Shown piece after piece: positions 10,613-17,607 of a DNA stretch of 64,000 nucleotides. The notes below the pieces were generated by a model that worked only from the letters and a program-made list of their open reading frames with translations, did no database searches and was not told the DNA's origin. The position numbers and the translations under genes were made by a program. How positions within the stretch are numbered: the stretch's first letter is position 1; each line of letters begins with the position of its first letter. The DNA lies in contig JACRCZ010000132.1 in NCBI GenBank assembly GCA_016218765.1, forward strand, positions 29,716 through 93,715, in the 5' to 3' direction. Source of the DNA: Deltaproteobacteria bacterium. Lineage in GTDB: Bacteria; Myxococcota_A; Polyangia; DRWM01; JAAZOP01.

Positions 10613-11548
10613 GTGCCTCCGCCGGTTTTCGCCTCGCGCCGAACCGGGGAGGCGTCCGCGCCGGAGCCTCCTCCTCCTCCTGCCAGTCCGCCGCCGTTGC
10701 CGGGGGCGTTCGGGGCGTCGCCCCCGCCTCCGCCCGCGGCGCCGGGGCGGTTTCCGCCTCTTCCCGGCGTGACGGGCGAGCCGCCGCCGCTGCCCGGAGC
10801 GCTGGGGCTCGGGCCGCCGCCGCTGCCGCCGGGGGGGCCCGTCGGGTCTTCGCCGCTTCCCGAGATCCTCGGCGGGCCGCCCGCTCCGCCCGCCGGGCCG
10901 CCGCCGCTGCCGTTCGCGGCCGCGCCGCCTCCCGCCGGATCCGAGCTGGACCTCGGTGCCGTCGCGCCGCTTCCGGCGGGCGCGGAGACACACGGCGTTC
11001 CGGGGCTGCGGGCGACGTTGGAGCCGCCCGACGGACTGGGTCAGCCGGCCGGGCACGCCGGAAGGCGCGCCGGGGGACCGCCGTTGCCCGATCCCGCGAT
11101 CGCCGCCGCGATGGCCGCCGCGCCGGCCCTGACGCAGGAGGCGATGGCCTCGATCCTCGCCGGCACCGCCGCCGCACCCCGACCCGCGCCCGTGCTGCTC
11201 GACGTCACCCCGATGTCGCTGGGCATCCAGACCGTCGGCGGCAACGTCGAGGCCATCATCCGGCGCAACTCGCAGGTGCCGGTCGAGCAGAGCCGGATGT
11301 TCGCGACGACGTCCGACGAGCAGACGGCGGTGGTGATCCGCGTTTGCCAGGGCGAATCGACGAAGGTGGCGGACAACGTCGTGCTGGGCGAGATGACCCT
11401 GCTCGACCTGCCGCCGATGCCGCGCGGCCAGGTCGTGGTCAAGGTCACGTTCGAGATCAACACCGACGGCATCCTCAGCGCGACGGCGCTCGACAACCGG
11501 ACGAAGAAGGCGCAACGGGTCCGCATCACGCTCTTCGGCGGCGGCTAG
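10613..11548 (+). CDS. Hsp70 substrate-binding half (second part of interrupted gene)
   Basis: Same reading frame as the ATPase half; the open frame runs from directly after the TAG, and the first plausible start is the GTG at 10613. About 180 residues of Pro/Gly/Ala linker come first. Then the classic Hsp70 junction LLDVTPMSLGIQTVGG, followed by the beta-sandwich substrate domain (RNSQVPVEQS, GQVVVKVTFEINTDGILSAT), ending RITLFGGG. The helical lid of DnaK is absent. No ribosome site is evident before the GTG. Either the gene is a recent nonsense mutant or sequence error, or the amber codon is read through, or the halves are made separately. The J-domain gene follows 10 bases later. Confidence 0.8.
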   Translation: MPPPVFASRRTGEASAPEPPPPPASPPPLPGAFGASPPPPPAAPGRFPPLPGVTGEPPPLPGALGLGPPPLPPGGPVGSSPLPEILGGPPAPPAGPPPLPFAAAPPPAGSELDLGAVAPLPAGAETHGVPGLRATLEPPDGLGQPAGHAGRRAGGPPLPDPAIAAAMAAAPALTQEAMASILAGTAAAPRPAPVLLDVTPMSLGIQTVGGNVEAIIRRNSQVPVEQSRMFATTSDEQTAVVIRVCQGESTKVADNVVLGEMTLLDLPPMPRGQVVVKVTFEINTDGILSATALDNRTKKAQRVRITLFGGG

Positions 11549-11558
11549 GCGGCAGAAG

Positions 11559-12095
11559 GTGGACGAGACCGAGTTCCGGCAGTGGGCCGCGGCGATCCAT
11601 CGGGCCTTCGCGGCCCTGGACTCGTCGTCCTACTACCAGGTGCTCGGCGTGGGCCCCGCCGACCCGCAGGAACTGATCCGCCGGGCCTTCCACCGGCGGG
11701 CGACGCAGCTCCACCCGGATCGGCACCGCGACACGCCGGAGCCCGCGCGCTCCGAGGTCTACGCGCTGTTCAAACGCATGACCGAGGCCTACCGGGTGCT
11801 GATCGATCACGACCTGCGGCACTCCTACGACGCCGGACTGCCGTCCGGCCGGTTGCGGCTGACCGACGAGGTCGAGGCGTCGCGTCCGAAGTCGGAGGAC
11901 GACGAGCTGCGCACGCCCGCCGGCCGCCGGCACTACCGTGCCGCGAAGGACGCGCTGGCCGCCGGGGACGTGCAGGGTGCCGAGCTGAACCTCTCGCTCG
12001 CGATGTCCCACGAGCCCGATTCGCCCCTCCTGGCCAAGCTGTTCGCCGACGTCCGTGCCCGCCGCGCGCTGCGCCAAACCGGTCGATCGGGTTGA
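11559..12095 (+). CDS. J-domain co-chaperone
   Basis: A 178-residue protein from a GTG start, 10 bases downstream of the Hsp70 coding region. The J domain occupies about residues 22-90: SYYQVLGV, helix II (ELIRRAFHRRATQ), the essential HPD at 52-54, and helix III ending HDLRHSYD. It has no Gly/Phe or zinc-finger region, so it is not a canonical DnaJ. The C-terminal half (AKDALAAGDVQGAELNLSLAM) looks like one or two TPR-type helices. It most likely stimulates the adjacent Hsp70 ATPase. Confidence 0.88.
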   Translation: MDETEFRQWAAAIHRAFAALDSSSYYQVLGVGPADPQELIRRAFHRRATQLHPDRHRDTPEPARSEVYALFKRMTEAYRVLIDHDLRHSYDAGLPSGRLRLTDEVEASRPKSEDDELRTPAGRRHYRAAKDALAAGDVQGAELNLSLAMSHEPDSPLLAKLFADVRARRALRQTGRSG

Positions 12096-12118
12096 GGCTG
12101 GTGGCTCGTAGCTACCTG
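12096..12118. repeat. Word-like repeat, family C (ggctggtggctcgtagctacc)
   Basis: Located in the 16-base gap and last codons of convergent genes. Related words lie at 48473-48577 (inside the ferredoxin gene, both orientations) and 55443-55474. Confidence 0.55.
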
Positions 12119-13917
12119 CCCGCCTGGACCATCCCGTGGGTCGTGATGTTGGGTCTGCCGTCGGCGCCGGCGAGCGATCGCACGGCGCACGTGACGCCGT
12201 TCCACGTCACCGCGGCCACGCGCCAGAAGTCGCTGGAATCCATGCCCGTGAGACCGCCGTTGGTCAGCGTGACGGGGCCGAACTCGACCGGGGGCCCCGA
12301 CTCGCACACGCCGCTCGTCGAGGCGCAGTAGATGCGGACGTGGACCTGCGAGGGGCCCCATTCCGACGCGTCGTAGTAGTGGACGCCCACCAGGTACTCG
12401 GCGCCGACGACCGGGTTGTCGATGTTGATGTTCTCGGGCCCGTGGCCCTCGACGTCGTCCAGATCCAGCCGCGGGTTGTCCTCCGTCCCGGGGCTGTCCC
12501 ATTCCAGCACCGCTCCGTAGCTGGCGTTGCAATTGGCGTAGTAGCAGTCCAGGCCGGTGACCCAGGCCGTCGCCGTCGGGTGGAGGAGGTGCAGGTCCAC
12601 GTCCGTGGCATCGCAGCCGACCGGGTAGCCCGGCGAGGCGCACGAGCGATCGGGGGGGTTCCAGTACATCTCGACGCGCAGGCCCTCGGAGGGGACGGCG
12701 ACGACCTCGAACGTGCAGGAGCCCCGGTTGCCGTCGTCGTCCTGGACGGTCAGCGTGATGCCGAAGCGGCCCGCGATGTCGGGGAAGAAGCTGGTCGTGG
12801 CGCCGTCGGCGGGGGAGGGCGGATCGGCGGCCGAGCCTTCCGGCAGCGTGGTCAGCTCCCAGTGGTAGCCGACGATCGTGCCGTCGTCCACGCCGTTCCC
12901 GGTCAACGTGATCGTGTTCAGCGGCACCGTGCACGCTTCCGCCGGGCAGATCGCGTCCGGGCCGCTCGGCGTCGCGTTCACCACCACCTCGCACTCCGAC
13001 GACAGACCGCGCAGGTTCGTCGCCGTCGCCCGCAGCACGTAGCGGCCCCGCTTGTCAGGCGTGAGCGAGGGGCTCGCCGCGTCCGGCGGCGTCGGCGACG
13101 GCCCCGCCGAATCGGCAGGCCAGCTCAGGAGCGCCCAGCTCCACGTGACCGCGTCCCCGTTCAACACCGGAATCGGAGGGATCGCGAACGCGCGGCGCGT
13201 CGGGGTCGAATACTCCTCCTCGGGGCAGTCGAGCGGCGGAGCGCCGATGGCGGTGACCTCCACGAGGCACTGGCCACGATAGCCGCGATCGTCGATGACC
13301 TCGAACCGCACCTCGTACTCGCCTTCCAGGTCCGCGGTGAACGCGGTCGAGGCGGCGTCGGGGGGCACGAGCGTCGGGTGGGCGCCGTCGGGCTGCGCGC
13401 GCACGGTCCAGAGGAACCCGACGATCGTCCCGTCGAGGTCGTCGCCGTCGCCTTCGAGCGTCACCGGCACGCCGACTCGCGCGTCGGTCACGTCCGGTGG
13501 GCAAAGCGCGGTGGGCGGGTTGGCGACCGAGTGCACGGTGCACTCGCAGGAGTCCGCCTGGCCGGCCGAGTCCGTGATCTCCAGCCGCACGACCCAGTCG
13601 CCCAGCATGTCCGGCGTGAAGCTGGTGTACGGCGTGTGCACCGGAGAAATCGTCGCCGTCGAGCCTGCCGGGGACCGGCTGAAGCTCCACGCGTACTCGA
13701 GGTCGCCTTCCCGGTCCGTGCCCCCGCCCTCGATGACGGTCAGCTTGCCGGGCGAGCTCCACAGCTCGGCATCGGGACACCGCGCCGTCGGCGGGAGATC
13801 GATGACCTCCTCGACCTCCGCGACGGCGTCGCTGCCGATATCCTCTTCCCCGAGCCCGGTTTTGGCCCCGCAGCCCGCCAGGAGCATGAGGGCGAGCGCC
13901 GCTGTCGTTGTTCTCAT
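12112..13917 (-). CDS. PKD-type multidomain lipoprotein with DUF2135-like C-terminus
   Basis: A 601-residue lipoprotein: MRTTTAALALMLLAGC gives a short signal with lipobox LAGC. Four immunoglobulin/PKD-like modules of about 95 residues follow, each with a pattern like GTIVGFLWTV, a TxFTAD/TSFTPD strand and GxYxVRFEVxD, and each with a Cys pair (for example CECTV, CLVEV). The last about 190 residues contain DATDVDLHLLHP, EDNPRLDLDDVEGHGPENI and YLVGVHYYD, the hallmark of the YfaP/DUF2135-like domain common in Myxococcota surface proteins. It overlaps the stop of the PP2C gene by four bases (ATGA), so the two are cotranslated. The ligand is unknown. Confidence 0.82.
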   Translation of the reverse strand: MRTTTAALALMLLAGCGAKTGLGEEDIGSDAVAEVEEVIDLPPTARCPDAELWSSPGKLTVIEGGGTDREGDLEYAWSFSRSPAGSTATISPVHTPYTSFTPDMLGDWVVRLEITDSAGQADSCECTVHSVANPPTALCPPDVTDARVGVPVTLEGDGDDLDGTIVGFLWTVRAQPDGAHPTLVPPDAASTAFTADLEGEYEVRFEVIDDRGYRGQCLVEVTAIGAPPLDCPEEEYSTPTRRAFAIPPIPVLNGDAVTWSWALLSWPADSAGPSPTPPDAASPSLTPDKRGRYVLRATATNLRGLSSECEVVVNATPSGPDAICPAEACTVPLNTITLTGNGVDDGTIVGYHWELTTLPEGSAADPPSPADGATTSFFPDIAGRFGITLTVQDDDGNRGSCTFEVVAVPSEGLRVEMYWNPPDRSCASPGYPVGCDATDVDLHLLHPTATAWVTGLDCYYANCNASYGAVLEWDSPGTEDNPRLDLDDVEGHGPENINIDNPVVGAEYLVGVHYYDASEWGPSQVHVRIYCASTSGVCESGPPVEFGPVTLTNGGLTGMDSSDFWRVAAVTWNGVTCAVRSLAGADGRPNITTHGMVQAGR

Positions 13918-14741
13918 GCCTGTTTCCCCGCCCGCGCGCTGGGAAGGACGTGGCGCAGCCCCGGGTCGGTCGGGAGCCGGCCGTAGCCCTCGACCTCGAC
14001 CACCAGGGCCGTGATGTTGTCCTTCCCTCCGCGCTCGTTCGCCATCGCCACGAAACGCCTCGCGGATCGCTCCAGTCCCAGCTCCATGATCTTCGGGATC
14101 TCCGGGTGCTTGAGGTAGCCGTGCAGGCCGTCGGAGCAGAGCAGGAAGCAGTCCCCGGGCTTGACCGGGAAGATCTGCGTGTCGACCTGGACGTACTCGT
14201 GGCTCCCCACCGCCCTCGTGATGACGTTGTGGTCCGTGATCTGTCGCGCCTCGGCCAGCGTCAGGAGCCCCTGCTTCACCTGCCAATTGACCAGCGTGTG
14301 GTCGTCCGTCATCTGCACCACGTCGCCTTCGCGCACGCAGTACACCCGGCTGTCGCCGACCTGCGCGGTCACCCCGAACCCCTCGGCGATGAGCAGCGCC
14401 GAGATCGTGGTCCCCATCCCCTGCCGCGCCGGCGACTGCTGGGCGATGCCGAAGACCAGGAACGCCGCGGACTGGATGGCGGACTCGAGCAGCCGCGTCA
14501 GGTTGCGCGCCTCGTCGATCCCCTCGGGATGCTCGTTGAAACGCACGATGACGTCCACCCCGCCGGAAACCATGCTGTGGATCGCGTCGATCGACTCCTG
14601 GCTCGCCACCTCGCCCGCCGCGTGACCGCCCATCCCGTCCGCCACCACGAAGAGGCCCAGCTCGTCCGAGCGCAGGAACGAGTCCTCGTTGATCTGGCGG
14701 CGGCGGCCGATGTCGGTGGCGGCGAAGGAGCGACAGTACAT
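13914..14741 (-). CDS. PP2C-family protein phosphatase
   Basis: A 275-residue stand-alone PPM phosphatase that removes phosphate from Ser/Thr residues using two metal ions. Motifs in order: QINEDSF, VADGMGGHAAGEVAS (metal-binding Asp and Gly), GMGTTISALL, VGDSRVY, CSDGLHGYL and GGKDNITALVVEVE. It follows the type found beside Hanks kinases. The start at 14741 (MYCRSFAATDIG) is preferred to longer upstream frames because conserved sequence begins immediately; GAGAGAGGG lies upstream. It is cotranscribed with the PKD lipoprotein and divergent from the 108-residue gene at 14823. Confidence 0.93.
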   Translation of the reverse strand: MYCRSFAATDIGRRRQINEDSFLRSDELGLFVVADGMGGHAAGEVASQESIDAIHSMVSGGVDVIVRFNEHPEGIDEARNLTRLLESAIQSAAFLVFGIAQQSPARQGMGTTISALLIAEGFGVTAQVGDSRVYCVREGDVVQMTDDHTLVNWQVKQGLLTLAEARQITDHNVITRAVGSHEYVQVDTQIFPVKPGDCFLLCSDGLHGYLKHPEIPKIMELGLERSARRFVAMANERGGKDNITALVVEVEGYGRLPTDPGLRHVLPSARAGKQA

Positions 14742-14785
14742 GGACGTGCCCTCTCTCGGTCCCCCCGGTGAATCCCGTCCCGCCC

Positions 14786-14815
14786 TTGCACGGGCCACCT
14801 GAAAACTAGCATATT
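14786..14815 (+). promoter_or_regulatory. Promoter of the 108-residue gene
   Basis: TTGCAC (14786-14791), an 18-base spacer, CATATT (14810-14815), then exactly seven bases to the ATG at 14823. This matches the geometry of the promoter at 58228-58257 and predicts a leaderless message. Confidence 0.45.
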
Positions 14816-14822
14816 CCGTCTG

Positions 14823-15149
14823 ATGACGCACGCGCGCGACTCGGTCCGGTCGCTCGCGCAGCCCGCCCGGCTCGTCGAGCAGCTCGAGCACGTGGCGGCG
14901 GCCGTGGGACTGGAGGTGCGACGCGAGCGGCTGGAGATCGGCGATGCACGGGCGCCCGGCGGGTTGTGCCGCCTCGATGGCCGGCAGGTCTGCATCCTGG
15001 CCATCGACCTCACCGCCGATGAGGAGGCGCGTGCGCTGGCGCGTGCGCTCCTGCACTTCGATCTCGACGCCGTCTACGTCGCGCCCGCGGTGCGGGAGTA
15101 CCTGGAGCGGGTGGGGGAGGGCGAAGCGAATGAACGTGCGAAGAAGTGA
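14823..15149 (+). CDS. Conserved small protein of unknown function
   Basis: 108 residues, mostly helical, no signal or membrane segment. The pattern LVEQLEHVAAAVGLEVRRE, then GGLCRLDGRQVCILAID, then an Ala/Leu-rich helix and YVAPAVREYLER matches a family of short hypothetical proteins I recall from delta-proteobacterial and other genomes, where GGLCR is invariant. I do not know its activity. It has no ribosome site, in keeping with the predicted leaderless promoter. Confidence 0.65.
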   Translation: MTHARDSVRSLAQPARLVEQLEHVAAAVGLEVRRERLEIGDARAPGGLCRLDGRQVCILAIDLTADEEARALARALLHFDLDAVYVAPAVREYLERVGEGEANERAKK

Positions 15150-15198
15150 TCTTGTCCGTCCGGGCCATTCACCTAGCCGGAGTGGTTCCGAGGCGTGT

Positions 15199-15294
15199 GG
15201 GGGCCGGGAACAGGCAGCCGTCGACCGGCAACCGGCAACCGGCGATGATCATTGCCTGTTGCCTGTTGCCTGTTGCCTCTTGCCTGTTTGGTGC
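15199..15294. repeat. Word-like repeat, family D (caaccggcaaccggc ... gcctgttgcctgttgcc)
   Basis: The 180-base gap before the ClC gene is dominated by two blocks of one word in opposite orientations: ggcaaccggcaaccggc near 15220-15243 and ttgcctgttgcctgttgcc near 15250-15290. The arms are near-complementary (caaccgg versus the complement of cctgttg), so a long imperfect hairpin could form. Confidence 0.7.
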
Positions 15295-15329
15295 TCCGCG
15301 ACCGGCGCCATCATGGCAGGGTAGCCCCC

Positions 15330-17549
15330 GTGGCAAACGATTCTCCCAGGCGCACGCGCAGCTCCCAGCCCCCTGGCTCGACCGGGTCGCCGGGGCGGCC
15401 CTCGGATCCTCCGCGCTTCGCGACGGACCCGCATCTTTCCGCCGTCCGCCGCCCGGGGCCGTTTTCCGTCGTGGATCGCGTGCTTGGCGGCGAGCTGGGC
15501 GGGACCGTGGCCCTGGCTGGGGTCCTCGGTGCCGCCGTCGGCCTGCTCGCCTGGAGCGTGCTCGTCGTCGCGGGCGAGGGCTGCCGGCTGGTGTGGGGCG
15601 GAGCCGAGGTTGTCCCGCAGCTGGGCGATCATCCCTGGTGGCTGCGCCTGCTCATCCCCGCGCTTGGCGGCCTGGCCTGCGGCCTCGTCGTCCGCCTGCT
15701 CGGCGCGCGCGACGCGGGTCTCAACGCCGCGGAGCTGATCGACGACATCGGCCGGCGCGGCGGGCGCGTCGACTTCCCCCGGGCCGTCGTCCGCACCCTT
15801 GGCTCGGTCTTCGTCGTCGTCGGGGGCGGGGCGGTCGGCCCCGAGGGTCCGATCGTGCATGCCGGGGGCGCGGTGGGCTCCGCGGCGCGCGCGCTGGGCG
15901 TCGAGGGCCAGCGCCTGCGGGTCCTTGTCGCCTGCGGGGCGGCGGCCGGCATCGCGGCCGTCGTCGGCGCACCGATCGCCGGCACGCTGTTCGCGGCCGA
16001 GGTGCTCCTGGGAGCGGCCCATCGTCGCGCACTCCTTCCCATCGCCGTCGCCGCCGCCTTCGCCTTCGCGGTGCGGGCCGTGCTTCATGGCGCGGGAGGC
16101 CTGGTCGAGCTGGTCGCCATCGACCGGCTGCCGGAGGCGCTCGGGCCGTTGGGGTGGGGCGCCGTCGCCGGAGCGGCCGTCCTGGGCGTGCTCGCCGGTG
16201 TCGTCGGCGCCGCGTTCGGGCGTGTCCTGGCGGTCACGGAGGAGGTCTTCGAGGCGGTTCCGCTGCCCACCTGGGTCCTGCCGGCGCTGGGCGGCCTGAT
16301 GGTCGGCCTCATGGGACTCGTCCTGCCCCGCGCCGCCGGCCACGGCTACGGCGGATCCCTGGCCGAACTCGCCGCGCACGGGCCGAACGCGGTCGCGCTC
16401 GCGCTGTGCCTCGTCGTCTGGCGGCTCCTCGCCTCGTCCCTCACCCTCGGCTCCGGCGGCGCCGGCGGCACCCTGGTCACCACGCTCGTGATGGGCGGGG
16501 CCCTGGGCGCGGCGTTCTCCGCGGGCGCCGCCCGACTGGACCTGGGAGATCCGGCCGCCCTGGCCGGCGCCTACACCTTCGTGGGCGCCGTCGCCGTGCT
16601 CGCCGGCGCGACCCACGCCGCGCTCATGTCGGTCGTCCTGCTGTTCGAGGTCACTCGCGAGCCGGCCCTGCTCCTGCCGGGCATCGTCGCCGCCGGCGCC
16701 GCCGTCGTCGCCGCGTCTGCCGTCTCCAAGGAGACGATCCATACGCTCAGCCTCCGACGCCACGGCGGACGCACCCGCAGACCGGTCGGGGAATCGTCCG
16801 TGATGGACGAGACCTCCGTCGCCGCGCTCGTCACCGCCGACGCCGACCGCATCGGCCGCGGCGAGCCGCTGTCGAAGCTCGTCCACAAGGTCCTCGACGG
16901 CGGCACGATGTACCAGCACGTCGTCGACGAGAACGGCAAGCTCCTGGGCACCGTCTCCCTCCAGGAAGTCGGCCCGCTCCTGCGCGAGGACGGCGTGGAA
17001 GGGCTCCTCCTGGCCTACGACGTGATGCGCGCGCCGCCCGTCTCCGTCACCCGCGCCGACTGCCTTAGCACCTGCATGGAACGCTTCGGCCACGTCGACG
17101 CCGACGAGCTTCCCGTCATCGACGGCGCCGGCGTCCTCGTCGGGCGCGTCACCCGCAAGGACGTCCTCGCGTTCTACGCGCGCGAGGTCCTGGAGCGCCG
17201 GGACAGCGGGATGAAGTTCATCGCCCGCGCCGAGCGCTCCGCGCCGGCCGACGGGAGCGTCGCCGACGAGTCGTCGGAGTTGGTGACCGATTTCGTCGAG
17301 GTCCCGCCGGGACACGCCGTGGAAGGGATGGCCATCCCGCCCGGGGTCGTCGGCCGGACGCTGATCGAGCTCAACTTGCGGTCGCGTTTCGGCGTGGCCG
17401 TGATTAGCATGCGTCGTCGGACGCCGGGGGGTGGAAGGATCTCGCTTGTGGCCCCCGATCCGGCCATGCCGTTGCGGGCAGGGGACGTCGTCGTCCTCGC
17501 GGGGCCCAAGGAGCAGATCGAGCGGCTTCGGAAACTGGTCGGCGAATGA
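15330..17549 (+). CDS. ClC-family chloride channel/transporter with CBS and TrkA-C domains
   Basis: 739 residues from the GTG at 15330; an upstream ATG at 15252 lies inside the word repeat and is rejected. About ten hydrophobic segments carry the ClC signatures: GGGAVGPEGPIVHAGG (GxEGP with the gating Glu), GAPIAGTLFAAEVLLG, and SGGAGGTLVTTLVMGG in place of the usual GGxFxP loop. After the membrane domain come two CBS motifs (ending around EDGVEGLLLAYDVM and DVLAFYAREVLERR), then a TrkA-C/RCK-C domain (RTLIELNLRSRFGVAVISM; AGDVVVLAGP). The soluble domains suggest control by nucleotides. Substrate (Cl-, F- or other anion) and channel versus antiporter mode cannot be told here. Confidence 0.9.
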   Translation: MANDSPRRTRSSQPPGSTGSPGRPSDPPRFATDPHLSAVRRPGPFSVVDRVLGGELGGTVALAGVLGAAVGLLAWSVLVVAGEGCRLVWGGAEVVPQLGDHPWWLRLLIPALGGLACGLVVRLLGARDAGLNAAELIDDIGRRGGRVDFPRAVVRTLGSVFVVVGGGAVGPEGPIVHAGGAVGSAARALGVEGQRLRVLVACGAAAGIAAVVGAPIAGTLFAAEVLLGAAHRRALLPIAVAAAFAFAVRAVLHGAGGLVELVAIDRLPEALGPLGWGAVAGAAVLGVLAGVVGAAFGRVLAVTEEVFEAVPLPTWVLPALGGLMVGLMGLVLPRAAGHGYGGSLAELAAHGPNAVALALCLVVWRLLASSLTLGSGGAGGTLVTTLVMGGALGAAFSAGAARLDLGDPAALAGAYTFVGAVAVLAGATHAALMSVVLLFEVTREPALLLPGIVAAGAAVVAASAVSKETIHTLSLRRHGGRTRRPVGESSVMDETSVAALVTADADRIGRGEPLSKLVHKVLDGGTMYQHVVDENGKLLGTVSLQEVGPLLREDGVEGLLLAYDVMRAPPVSVTRADCLSTCMERFGHVDADELPVIDGAGVLVGRVTRKDVLAFYAREVLERRDSGMKFIARAERSAPADGSVADESSELVTDFVEVPPGHAVEGMAIPPGVVGRTLIELNLRSRFGVAVISMRRRTPGGGRISLVAPDPAMPLRAGDVVVLAGPKEQIERLRKLVGE

Positions 17550-17551
17550 AA

Positions 17552-17567
17552 CATAATATGTCTTATG
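17552..17567. promoter_or_regulatory. AT-rich inverted repeat upstream of lon
   Basis: CATAA-TATGTC-TTATG in the 58-base gap before lon, the only AT-rich patch nearby. It may be part of the lon promoter or an operator. No CIRCE element or clear heat-shock promoter is present. Confidence 0.3.
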
Positions 17568-17607
17568 CGACACGAAAGGTCCGGGAAAACCGGGGTGAGG
17601 CCCAAGC

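Noticed and set aside
8633..11515. Long minus-strand open frame opposite the Hsp70 gene
   Set aside because: Arg/Gly/Asp-rich shadow of the Hsp70 frame; the Hsp70 motifs on the plus strand are unambiguous.
15252..15329. Earlier start for the ClC protein
   Set aside because: The extra 26 residues are encoded by the family D word repeat and have no counterpart in ClC proteins; the GTG at 15330 is more sensible.
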